A stretch of DNA of 17,143 nucleotides from contig CABRWN010000026.1 in the NCBI GenBank assembly GCA_902474645.1, forward strand, positions 1-17,143, in the 5' to 3' direction. Every line of letters begins with the position of its first letter. Within the stretch, counting starts at the first letter, position 1. Origin of the DNA: an uncultured Collinsella sp. (lineage in GTDB: Bacteria > Actinomycetota > Coriobacteriia > Coriobacteriales > Coriobacteriaceae). The translations under genes and the position numbers were made by a program. This document shows positions 6,480 to 13,328 of the stretch, piece after piece. Under the pieces are notes generated by a model that was given only the letters and a program-made list of their open reading frames with translations, was not told the DNA's origin and did not search any database.

Positions 6480-7940
6480 ATGTACAAGCGCACCAAGATT
6501 GTATGCACCATGGGTCCCGCCTGCGATAGCGACGAGACCATCCGCGAGATGATCAAGGCGGGCATGAACGTCGCCCGTTTTAACTTCTCGCACGGCTCCT
6601 ACGACGAGCACCACTGTCGCATCGAGCGCGTCCGCCGTATTTCCAAGGAGCTCGGCATGCCCGTCGGCATTCTGCTCGACACCAAGGGCCCCGAGGTCCG
6701 CACCGGCCTTTTGGTCGACGGCAAGAAGGTTGCCGTCAAGACCGGCGACAAGATCGTCGTCACCGCTCAGCCCACGTCCGAGGATTTCCACGGCACCGCT
6801 GAGCACATCTCCCTCGACTACCTGGCTCTGCCCTCCGAGGTCGAGAAGGGCTCCCTCATCCTGATCGATGACGGCCTGGTTGCCCTCGAGGTCGAGTCCG
6901 TCGACGGCCAGGACATGACCTGCGTCGTCAAGAACGACGGCCTGATCGGCGAGCGCAAGGGCGTCAACATGCCCAACGTCAACATCTCGCTGCCCGCCAT
7001 CACCGAGCGCGATCGTCAGGACATCCTCTTTGGCCTGACCGAGAACATCGACTACATCGCCGCTTCCTTCATCCGTGACGGCGAGTCCGTCCGCGGCATC
7101 CGCAAGCTTTGCCGCGAGAACGGTGGCGAGCACGTGACGATCTTCCCGAAGATCGAGTGCGCCCTGGGCGTCGAGAACTTCGACGAGATCCTCGAGGCTT
7201 CCGACGGCATCATGGTCGCCCGTGGCGACCTGGGCATCGAGATCAAGCCCGAGCTCGTTCCCCACATCCAGAAGGAGATCATCGCCAAGTGCAACGCGGC
7301 CTACAAGCCCGTTATCACCGCTACGCAGATGCTCGACTCCATGCAGCAGAACCCGCGCCCGACGCGCGCCGAGGTTGCCGACGTTGCTAACGCCATTTAC
7401 GACGGCACCGACGCCGTTATGCTTTCCGGCGAGTCCGCTGCCGGTAAGTACCCGGTCGAGGCCGTCAAGATGCAGGCCAGCATTGCTCTCGAGACCGAGA
7501 AGTACCTCCCGGCCCACGCTCCGCTCGAGGTTCCGGCTGACGCTCACGGCACCCGCGTTGTCAACAACGTTGTGGGTATGTCCGCTGTGAACATGGCCAC
7601 CACCGTTGGCGCCAAGTGCATCACCGTGCCGACGACCACCGGTCGTACCGCTCGCCTGATCTCGCACTTCCGTCCCAACATGCCGATTTGCGCGTTCTCC
7701 CGCCACGAGTGGGCCGTCCAGCAGATGATCATGTACTGGGGCGTTATCCCGCACCAGGCCGAGATTACCCAGGGCACCGTCAACGGCACGATCGTCAAGG
7801 CGATCGAGACCGCTAAGGAGCTCGGCTACGTCAAGACTGGCGATTTGACCGTCGCTACCGCCGGCGATCCCCGTATGAGCGTCCAGCTCGAGGACAAGGT
7901 CTCCTCGACCAACGTCGCTTACGTCGCTCAGGTGCGCTAA
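6480..7940 (+). CDS. pyk: Pyruvate kinase
   Basis: This enzyme catalyses the last step of glycolysis, turning phosphoenolpyruvate and ADP into pyruvate and ATP in the cytosol. It has 486 residues, a normal length without the extra C-terminal domain found in bacilli. Signature parts are in order: TKIVCTMGPACDS at the N-terminus, substrate-binding R33 and N35 in ARFNFSHG, LDTKGPEVRTG at 66-76, the B domain at about 70-165, catalytic K224 and metal ligand E226 in FPKIEC, ARGDLG with D250, and ITATQMLDSM at 279-288. The C-terminal domain carries TTTGRTAR (385-392), in the place of the allosteric effector loop. GGAGG lies 5 bases before the ATG. Codon use is strongly biased (mostly C- or G-ending codons), as expected for a highly expressed gene. 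It is monocistronic, ending in a strong terminator. Confidence 0.96.
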   Translation: MYKRTKIVCTMGPACDSDETIREMIKAGMNVARFNFSHGSYDEHHCRIERVRRISKELGMPVGILLDTKGPEVRTGLLVDGKKVAVKTGDKIVVTAQPTSEDFHGTAEHISLDYLALPSEVEKGSLILIDDGLVALEVESVDGQDMTCVVKNDGLIGERKGVNMPNVNISLPAITERDRQDILFGLTENIDYIAASFIRDGESVRGIRKLCRENGGEHVTIFPKIECALGVENFDEILEASDGIMVARGDLGIEIKPELVPHIQKEIIAKCNAAYKPVITATQMLDSMQQNPRPTRAEVADVANAIYDGTDAVMLSGESAAGKYPVEAVKMQASIALETEKYLPAHAPLEVPADAHGTRVVNNVVGMSAVNMATTVGAKCITVPTTTGRTARLISHFRPNMPICAFSRHEWAVQQMIMYWGVIPHQAEITQGTVNGTIVKAIETAKELGYVKTGDLTVATAGDPRMSVQLEDKVSSTNVAYVAQVR

Positions 7941-7968
7941 ATCGCACTTGCAAGCACACTTGCATTGC

Positions 7969-8005
7969 AAAGGGCCCGGAAGGCATTGCCTTCCGGGCCC
8001 TTTTT
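7969..8005 (+). terminator. Rho-independent terminator of pyk
   Basis: The sequence 7969-7985 pairs perfectly with 7987-8003 (17 complementary positions around GGGCCCGGAAGGC, with a practical loop of a few bases) and runs into TTTTT. It begins 28 bases after the pyk stop codon. The A-run on the left side means it could also work, less well, in the other direction. Confidence 0.92.
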
Positions 8006-8185
8006 CTTTGCGCCAATGCCGGCGCACGGCAAAACACGCACTCATTTCTTTACCAAAAGCGCGTAATCCACCCTTCGAGGCCCAAAAAATAAAGTCCCAA
8101 GCGCTAAAAGTGTTCGCCCGGTGGCAAACCCGCACCTTGACCGACGCTGCTAAATCGTTTTAGCATGGTCTAAATCGACCGCGTT
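8006..8185. other. Non-coding stretch between pyk terminator and the inverted-repeat element
   Basis: No supported gene is visible here. The only structure I see is a 6-bp hairpin, GCTAAA-TCGT-TTTAGC at 8149-8164. Confidence 0.5.
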
Positions 8186-8313
8186 TTCGGAAGTATGCGG
8201 CAAATTCTGAAACCTCCGAGCACACCCTGTTTTTTCGCAACAAAATGCCTGATAAACTAGCCTCAAAAGCCAGGTCTGCTCACAGGGTTTAGATTTTGCC
8301 GCATACTTCCGAA
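8186..8313. repeat. Perfect 19-bp inverted repeat framing the promoter region of the nuclease-like gene
   Basis: TTCGGAAGTATGCGGCAAA at 8186-8204 is exactly the reverse complement of 8295-8313. Pairing continues imperfectly inward for about 9 more bases (TTCTGAAACC against ATCTAAACC). The 90-base centre is AT-rich and holds a TAAACT-type -10 candidate at 8253-8258. The right arm ends about 50 bases before the start codon of the next gene. Possible roles are a two-site operator around the promoter, or the ends of a small mobile repeat. Confidence 0.7.
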
Positions 8314-8364
8314 TTGACACTGGCATCGCACGGTCCAAAAGCATATTTCGACAAGGAGGACGTC

Positions 8365-9438
8365 ATGGACCTGACGATATGCGGTCAATCCGCTTTTTAC
8401 TATCACCGTATCCCGCCGCAGGTATTAGGCCTTTACCCCGCCATTAGCCTTGGCAATATGGATCGCAGATGTTGCGGCCTCGGAAGTCATGCAGTTGTAA
8501 AAGACCTGCTTCACACACCGCTTCACAGGCTAGTATTCACTCGGGCACAATCCGGGTCGCGAAGCCTGTTTAAATCGCACCTCCTGACCCAAGAGCCACC
8601 TCCTGGGTCGTTTAGGCAGACTGAGCATGGATTTGATGTCACGTCGCCCGAGTTTACGCTGCTCAACCTTGCTACGAAGGTCTCACGCAACCAGTTACTC
8701 ATGGCTTGCTACGAGATGTGCGGCTCCTTTGCAGTGTTTAAGCCCTGCGAGCGAACGCAACAACAACTCGATGAAGCCATTTCGCTTAAGCTCATTCCAC
8801 CCAACTGCGGCTGGGAGCGAGTTAACGACACCAAGGGCAATGACACCAACCTGTGGAAGCGCCCACCGCTTCTCAGCGCAGCGGATATCGCCGCGTTCGC
8901 CAAGCAGGCCGCAGGCCTGCGCGGCGTTAAACAACTGCGCTGGGCGGCCAAGCACATGACGGGGCAGACCGCCTCGCCCTTCGAAGTACAGACCTCCATG
9001 CTTGTCTCGCTCCCCCGTGACGAGGGCGGCATGGACATCAACATCGCAAACAACGTGCGCATCCCACTCAGCGACGCCGCACGCTCACTGTATGACAAAA
9101 CCTGCTGCTACGCCGATATCCTCATAGAGAGCAACACCGACAGCATGGGCGTCATTCTTGAATGCCAAGGCCGATCCGCCCACGATGGCGAAGCCGCGAG
9201 ACTCTCCGATGCCGAGCGCACCACCGCGCTCACCAGCATGGGCTACGATGTCATACAAATTACCTACGACCAGATCAAGGACAAGAAGAGCTTTGATAGC
9301 ATCGCCGAGCTCATTCATAAAAAGGCGGGGCTCCCCTACATCCCAAAGACCGATCAGGAACGCACCGCCGAAGATGCCCTGCGACGGGAGCTGTTGGTCA
9401 ATTGGGATGAACTGTTCACCGTTAAGCCGGCCGGCTAG
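8365..9438 (+). CDS. AbiEi-like protein with C-terminal PD-(D/E)XK nuclease-like domain
   Basis: The 357-residue protein starts at the ATG at 8365, with AAGGAGGAC 5 bases upstream; an in-frame ATG at 8296 falls inside the inverted repeat and is unlikely. The N-terminal half has TSPEFTLLNLATKVSRNQLL (93-112) and YEMCGSFAVF, the pattern seen in AbiEi-like antitoxin/regulator proteins. The C-terminal half resembles the DUF559/Vsr group of nuclease folds: E207 in SPFEVQTSMLVSLPR, D251 in ADILIE, then ECQG with E266 and Q268, and a last segment GYDVIQITYDQI. This matches an E-D-ExK plan with Gln in place of Lys. There is no signal peptide, so it should be cytosolic. No partner toxin gene is adjacent. 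I infer DNA binding or cleavage, perhaps defence; such proteins seem to be multi-copy in coriobacteria, from memory rather than from a search. Confidence 0.62.
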   Translation: MDLTICGQSAFYYHRIPPQVLGLYPAISLGNMDRRCCGLGSHAVVKDLLHTPLHRLVFTRAQSGSRSLFKSHLLTQEPPPGSFRQTEHGFDVTSPEFTLLNLATKVSRNQLLMACYEMCGSFAVFKPCERTQQQLDEAISLKLIPPNCGWERVNDTKGNDTNLWKRPPLLSAADIAAFAKQAAGLRGVKQLRWAAKHMTGQTASPFEVQTSMLVSLPRDEGGMDINIANNVRIPLSDAARSLYDKTCCYADILIESNTDSMGVILECQGRSAHDGEAARLSDAERTTALTSMGYDVIQITYDQIKDKKSFDSIAELIHKKAGLPYIPKTDQERTAEDALRRELLVNWDELFTVKPAG

Positions 9439-10283
9439 TAGCTAGTAATCAGGGGGACTGCAGGAACGTCAGAAGCAGCAACGCGAGCCGCAAATCCCGC
9501 CTCGGTTAGCTCGATGACCTCGGTAAACGTTGCGTCGAAGAACTCCTCGGTTAGCAAGCGATACGGCGGATGATCGGGCTCGCCGGGGTTTTCGCGCACG
9601 ATCTCGTGCATGACGCCGATGGTCTTGAGCACATATTCTTTATGGATGGGATACTGCCCAAAACGCGTCGCCGCAGTATACAGGCGATCGGTCGCGCGCG
9701 GGATGGAAACAATGCCCAGCGTCTTGCCGAACCAGTCAAAGTCGCCTTGCTTTTTAATGCGGAACTCCTCACACGGCTTGCCGCCGTGCGCCTCCAGGTA
9801 CTGATTCACGCGCGTATTCCATACGGTATCAGCGACCAGATGCGACCAGACGCCCAGTGTCAAATCGAGCAACGACTGCGCCACATCTTCGGACGCAAGC
9901 GAGAACTCACAGGCGCCGGGACCGGCAACCGGCTCGGCATCCTTGTAGCGCTGGGGATAGTGTACGCGGTTCAGTCGCTCGCGTTCCTCGATAATCGAGG
10001 TCGCCGCGGCCGGCGCACCGGTGGGCGAACTTTTAAGCAACGGTGCAACATAGGTATCCCAGAACTCATGCTCACGAGGCTTAGGGATGGGCTCAGGCTT
10101 GGCAAAGTGCGTAATGCGGTACGGGATGGGATCGGCGATGCCAGGGACCATATAGCCCACGAAAATATCCGGAACCACGCAGCCAAACAAAAAGGCATTG
10201 CGGTCGCGCACGCTATTGGCAAGCGCACCGGTGCGCTCCAGCAAACGCTCCGTCTGAGCGATATGAATGTTCCAGCTTGGCAT
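9435..10283 (-). CDS. Zinc-dependent phospholipase C family protein
   Basis: This protein of 282 residues belongs to the family with the PF00882-type metal-binding fold, seen here as PSWNIHIAQ at the N-terminus, CVVPDIFVGY and RITHFAKP in the middle, and LGVWSHLVADTVWN near residue 145-156. Candidate metal ligands are H7, D39, H59, H148 and D152 (counted from the chosen start). There is no signal peptide, unlike secreted phospholipase C toxins, so it probably acts inside the cell on an unknown substrate. I chose the ATG at 10281-10283 because GGGGGTGG precedes it and an extended -10 lies only about 20 bases further up; an ATG at 10295 would leave almost no leader. The stop codon shares its CTAG with the stop of the convergent gene. 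Confidence 0.78.
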   Translation of the reverse strand: MPSWNIHIAQTERLLERTGALANSVRDRNAFLFGCVVPDIFVGYMVPGIADPIPYRITHFAKPEPIPKPREHEFWDTYVAPLLKSSPTGAPAAATSIIEERERLNRVHYPQRYKDAEPVAGPGACEFSLASEDVAQSLLDLTLGVWSHLVADTVWNTRVNQYLEAHGGKPCEEFRIKKQGDFDWFGKTLGIVSIPRATDRLYTAATRFGQYPIHKEYVLKTIGVMHEIVRENPGEPDHPPYRLLTEEFFDATFTEVIELTEAGFAARVAASDVPAVPLITSY

Positions 10284-10309
10284 AGCCACCCCCATAAAAA
10301 ACCTGGATA

Positions 10310-10318
10310 ACTATACCA
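10310..10318 (-). promoter_or_regulatory. Extended -10 promoter element for the phospholipase-C-family gene
   Basis: On the minus strand this reads TGGTATAGT, a TGn extension next to a five-of-six -10 hexamer. No good -35 is seen, as often with extended -10 promoters. The predicted start is near 10303. Confidence 0.5.
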
Positions 10319-10327
10319 TCACGGCAA

Positions 10328-10343
10328 AGCCGCGCGGGCGGCT
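10328..10343 (-). terminator. Weak candidate terminator of the metal transporter operon
   Basis: AGCCGC (10328-10333) and GCGGCT (10338-10343) form a 6-bp stem with a GCGG/CCGC loop, 21 bases after the stop of the ATPase subunit gene. On the minus strand only three T follow, so termination may be inefficient. Confidence 0.35.
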
Positions 10344-10363
10344 ACGCACGCTCTACGCAGCAA

Positions 10364-11134
10364 CTAGTCCGTAGCACCGCTTTCGGTTCCATACGACGGC
10401 GAAGGCGCCTCGACCACATGGTGATATCGATCGATATAGATGGCGCGGGCACCCAGGCGTCGCACCAAATCCTGATGATGTGTGCTCATCAAGACCGTCT
10501 TACCCGCCGCGACGTAGGCCAGTAGAAAGTTGACCACGATGTCGCATGAATCCTCGTCGAGCCCATTGGTAGGCTCGTCGAGGACCAAGATATCCGGGTT
10601 CATCGACACTACCGCAGCCAGCGCAACGCGCTTCTTTTGCCCGCCCGAGAGCTGATAGGGAGAGGCGTCGGCAAGGTCGGCAACCTGGAACAGCCCCATG
10701 GCATCGCGCACGCGGCGCTCGAGCTCGTCTGCCGGCAGCCCCATCTGCGCAGGACCAAAAGCAACTTCCTCGCCCACCGTAGCGCAAAAGAGCTGCGCAT
10801 CGGCGTTCTGGAACACAAAGCCCACGCGTTGATGGAACCGCTGAGCCGTCGCGGAATCCTTGAGATATGCCGCATCGATCACATGCCCGTCAAACAGGTA
10901 TGCCCCTGCGTCCGCCAGTTCAAGGCCGTTAATAAGGCGCATGATCGTCGTCTTACCGCAGCCGTTGGGACCGAGCAGGGCAACGAGTTCCCCACGATCG
11001 ACCTGCAACGACACACCGTCGACAACCGTGTGCCCCGCATAGGAGAACACTACGTCGCGCAGCTCGATGAGCGGCGCGACCTCGGCGCCGCCCGCACCGT
11101 TCGTGCCCGCCGCACTATTCATATCGATCGTCAA
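10364..11134 (-). CDS. nikO/cbiO: Energy-coupling-factor nickel/cobalt transporter ATPase subunit (NikO/CbiO)
   Basis: This is the ABC ATPase that powers uptake of Ni2+ or Co2+ through the M-N and Q membrane subunits encoded upstream. From a TTG start at 11134 it has 256 residues. Walker A GPNGCGKT is at 55-62, the Q-loop at VFQNADAQLF (Q109), the signature LSGGQ at 162-166, Walker B ILVLDEP at 182-188 with catalytic E187, and the switch His at MSTHH (H219). All ATPase residues are present. The start is uncertain: the TTG has AAGGG 7 bases upstream, an ATG at 11158 has no spaced ribosome binding site, and an ATG at 11122 is also possible. The open frame runs to 11284, but that would overlap nikQ by about 100 bases. 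It is the last gene of the operon, 46 bases after nikQ. Confidence 0.9.
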   Translation of the reverse strand: MTIDMNSAAGTNGAGGAEVAPLIELRDVVFSYAGHTVVDGVSLQVDRGELVALLGPNGCGKTTIMRLINGLELADAGAYLFDGHVIDAAYLKDSATAQRFHQRVGFVFQNADAQLFCATVGEEVAFGPAQMGLPADELERRVRDAMGLFQVADLADASPYQLSGGQKKRVALAAVVSMNPDILVLDEPTNGLDEDSCDIVVNFLLAYVAAGKTVLMSTHHQDLVRRLGARAIYIDRYHHVVEAPSPSYGTESGATD

Positions 11135-11180
11135 AACGTCGCCCTTCCCTATTTGCATCCCCAGCCGGAACCAGCAGCGC

Positions 11181-12023
11181 CTACAGCACGGCGCACAACA
11201 CTGCCAGCAGCGCCACACCGGCCGCATAGACCGTATCGCGCCAGCCAAATCCGGCGCGCGCGGGCGCCGGATACGCACCGGCAAAGCCGCGGCAAAGCAT
11301 AGCCTCGTCCATCGCGCGGCTGCATTCCATCGCCTTGATAAAGGTCATGCCCATGATACCCGCGATCGAATCGGTACGCGAAAATCCCTCAGGCGCACGG
11401 CCAACGCTGCGCAGCATGACCGATTCGCACAGATTGTGCGCCGTGCGACCCAGCACCTCGATGTGCTTGAGCGCCATATCGAACGTAAAGATAACTTCGT
11501 CGGGTAGATGCAGCATCTTGAGCGCCGCCGACATGCGGCTCCACGTGAGCGTCCACGAAACGCCCAGCACGAGCGTCACGTTGATGAAGGTCTTGAGCGC
11601 AATCTTGAGCATGGCGCCTGCGGCAGAAGCGTCCAGCAGCAAGGCGGGCAGCGCCAGAACCACGGCAAACCCCGCGGCGCCGAGCGCCGGCACAAAGGTC
11701 GCGCGCAGCCCGCATGCAGGGCGCACGGCAACGGACACCAGCGCGATAGCCGCCATCAACATGAGGTACAGCGGGCTCTGCGTCAGACACACGCACAGGA
11801 CGCAGACAAACATGCCGAGCAAACGCACCGGCGCCGAAACGGAAGAAAGGGCGCGGTCGATAATCGACCCGCCCTTGTGCGCGCCACCGCCCAGGCGAAC
11901 CCGCTCAAGCAGGCTCGCCAGGTGCAGGATGTTCTTTTGCATCACGCGATGACGAGCGCCCGTGGGCTCGTATCGTTCCTCGGCCGCAAGCCAGCTAGGC
12001 AGCTCGACCGTCGCCATGAACAC
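11181..12023 (-). CDS. nikQ/cbiQ: Energy-coupling-factor nickel/cobalt transporter transmembrane subunit (NikQ/CbiQ)
   Basis: This is the EcfT-type coupling protein that links the ATPase to the metal-binding M subunit. It has 280 residues with hydrophobic segments at about 66-82, 86-100, 112-132, 143-160 and 264-279. The cytoplasmic part after 160 carries the coupling helices; CSRAMDEAMLCRGFAG (234-249) contains the second signature, with CRG in place of the usual ARG. The likely start is the GTG at 12021-12023, 5 bases after AAGGA, or the ATG two codons later. It overlaps the end of the upstream gene by 29 bases, which points to translational coupling. The Q family shows substrate preference poorly, so nickel is inferred from the operator. 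Confidence 0.88.
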   Translation of the reverse strand: MFMATVELPSWLAAEERYEPTGARHRVMQKNILHLASLLERVRLGGGAHKGGSIIDRALSSVSAPVRLLGMFVCVLCVCLTQSPLYLMLMAAIALVSVAVRPACGLRATFVPALGAAGFAVVLALPALLLDASAAGAMLKIALKTFINVTLVLGVSWTLTWSRMSAALKMLHLPDEVIFTFDMALKHIEVLGRTAHNLCESVMLRSVGRAPEGFSRTDSIAGIMGMTFIKAMECSRAMDEAMLCRGFAGAYPAPARAGFGWRDTVYAAGVALLAVLCAVL

Positions 12024-13080
12024 CGCTTTCCTTAACCGTCAGCGAGATCAGGCGGAATACGATGGTGAGCACCGCCACGCCAATCACGCCCGAGAGGATA
12101 TACATGACAGCCTGGCCGCCAAAGCCAAGACCCTGCTCCTCGGAATAGGCCTGGAGATAATCGCCCGTGGGCAGTGCATCGGCAAAGGTCGGAGCGTCGA
12201 GGCCGACCGAAGCCTGCAGACTGTCGTCGCCAGCCTCCTGAACGGCGGTCGCGGCGCCCTCGGCGTCCCACTCGCCCCATGCGTCACCGGTGGCCAGCAG
12301 GCCCAGCGGCGTGGCCACGACAAGCACGGCGACCAGGATGAGCGTGGGGACCAGCGAGGTCTTCTTGGCAGCAGTGCCCTCGGCAGCAAGCTGGCCATCG
12401 ACGGCCTCGGGCCCGACGATAATGCTCGGCGCCGTCTTCTTAATGAAACCGTAGATGGCGGCCGTCGCCACGCCCTCGACCACGCCGGCAACCAGCATAT
12501 GCGGGATCATCATGGCAGGGATGGCAATGGACAGCGGGAAGGGGCAGTACAGCGGAGCGCCCGAAGCGTTGGTAAAGAGCATCGGCTGAATACCAAACTC
12601 GATTGCCGCGCACAAGGCCGCCAGGCACAGACCGACCCAGCCGCTCACGATGGCCGAAACCGAGGTGCCCCAGCTCTTGTCGTGCAAGCGGCTGTTGAGC
12701 GCACGAAACACGATAGCAGCGGCAAACGGCAGCACGAAGGCCATGTTAAAGCAGTTGGCGCCAAAGGACAGGATGCCGCCGTCGCCAAACAGCAGCGCCT
12801 GCAGCGCCAGCGCGACCGAGACAGCGATAGCCGCGGCCTCGGGGCCCAGCAGCAGCGCGATGAGTGCGCCGCCGACGGCGTGACCTGTGGTGCCGCCGGG
12901 CAACGGCACGTTGAACATCATGAGCAAAAAGGAGAATGCGGCGCAAATACCCAGAAAGGCCATATGCTCGCGATCGAGCGTGGCGTGCACTTTCTTGATG
13001 CAGTGAACCCATACGGGCACCATCGCCACCGCCATGACGGCATCGGTCTGCGGGGACAGGTAGTTGTCTGGAATGTGCAT
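11995..13080 (-). CDS. nikM/cbiM: Energy-coupling-factor nickel/cobalt transporter substrate-specific subunit, M-N fusion (NikMN/CbiMN)
   Basis: This 361-residue membrane protein captures the metal ion and fuses the M subunit to an N-like C-terminal part. It begins MHIPDNYLSP, and the start is fixed because the N-terminal amine and H2 form the metal site. H67 in GGTTGHAVGG is the third ligand known from NikM structures. The M part (about 1-225) has the usual seven-or-so helices, with LLFGDGGILSFGANCFNMAF near 97-116. After a linker (225-245), a helix VPTLILVAVLVVATPLG leads into LLATGDAWGEWD, a roughly 55-residue acidic outer loop, and a last helix (GGQAVMYILSGVIGVAVL): the two-helix plan of the N subunit with a PDGLE-like loop. 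GGGAGG lies 5 bases before the ATG. It is the first gene of the operon, behind a NikR-like site. Confidence 0.9.
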   Translation of the reverse strand: MHIPDNYLSPQTDAVMAVAMVPVWVHCIKKVHATLDREHMAFLGICAAFSFLLMMFNVPLPGGTTGHAVGGALIALLLGPEAAAIAVSVALALQALLFGDGGILSFGANCFNMAFVLPFAAAIVFRALNSRLHDKSWGTSVSAIVSGWVGLCLAALCAAIEFGIQPMLFTNASGAPLYCPFPLSIAIPAMMIPHMLVAGVVEGVATAAIYGFIKKTAPSIIVGPEAVDGQLAAEGTAAKKTSLVPTLILVAVLVVATPLGLLATGDAWGEWDAEGAATAVQEAGDDSLQASVGLDAPTFADALPTGDYLQAYSEEQGLGFGGQAVMYILSGVIGVAVLTIVFRLISLTVKESGVHGDGRAA

Positions 13081-13137
13081 ATACGCCTCCCGGTTGCCGG
13101 CGCATGGGATTGCAGCGCCGCTTGAATCACCTTGTCA

Positions 13138-13165
13138 GTGTTACGCATTGTCAGATTCGTAACAC
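13138..13165 (-). promoter_or_regulatory. Predicted NikR operator
   Basis: GTGTTACG and CGTAACAC form a perfect inverted repeat separated by 12 bases, i.e. GTGTTAC-N14-GTAACAC. This equals the form predicted for NikR in Geobacter and relatives and has the same 28-bp span as the E. coli site (6-16-6). It lies 58-85 bases before nikMN and at about +4 to +31 of the predicted transcript, where a bound repressor would block transcription. It supports nickel as substrate. Confidence 0.65.
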
Positions 13166-13175
13166 GCTGCGGGCT

Positions 13176-13204
13176 ATCATAGCAAAACGGCGCGCTGCCG
13201 ACAA
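13176..13204 (-). promoter_or_regulatory. Promoter of the nikMN-nikQ-nikO operon
   Basis: On the minus strand, TTGTCG (13199-13204) and TATGAT (13176-13181) are separated by exactly 17 bases, matching sigma-A promoters at 4 and 5 of 6 positions. The -35 lies in the loop of the upstream pheT terminator. Confidence 0.6.
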
Positions 13205-13218
13205 AGCAGCACGCCGTT
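13184..13218 (-). terminator. Terminator of the pheS-pheT operon
   Basis: AACGGCG-x-GCTGC (13186-13198) pairs with GCAGC-x-CGCCGTT (13206-13218) with a single wobble/mismatch position and a 7-base loop. On the minus strand it ends in TTTT. It begins about 110 bases after the pheT stop codon. Confidence 0.72.
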
Positions 13219-13328
13219 ATGTAATGCGCGTGTCATATATGCAGGATCAACGATGCCTTTTCCGAACACCGCGGTCGCGCAGGGCTCCGCAGCAACCGCC
13301 ATCAGGCCCTACGCCCCCAGCGCAAATC

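Noticed and set aside
6441..8135. 564-residue open frame on the minus strand
   Set aside because: It is antisense to pyk and runs through the pyk terminator; its repetitive Asp/Gly/Leu/Val composition comes from the strong codon bias of pyk.
11962..13125. 387-residue open frame on the plus strand
   Set aside because: It is antisense to the nikMN fusion gene and has the low-complexity Gly/His/Arg composition of a mirrored frame.
13081..13328. Possible cobalamin riboswitch before the metal transporter genes
   Set aside because: I looked for a B12-box-like conserved core in the minus-strand leader and found none; the leader after the predicted start is also too short (about 90 bases).
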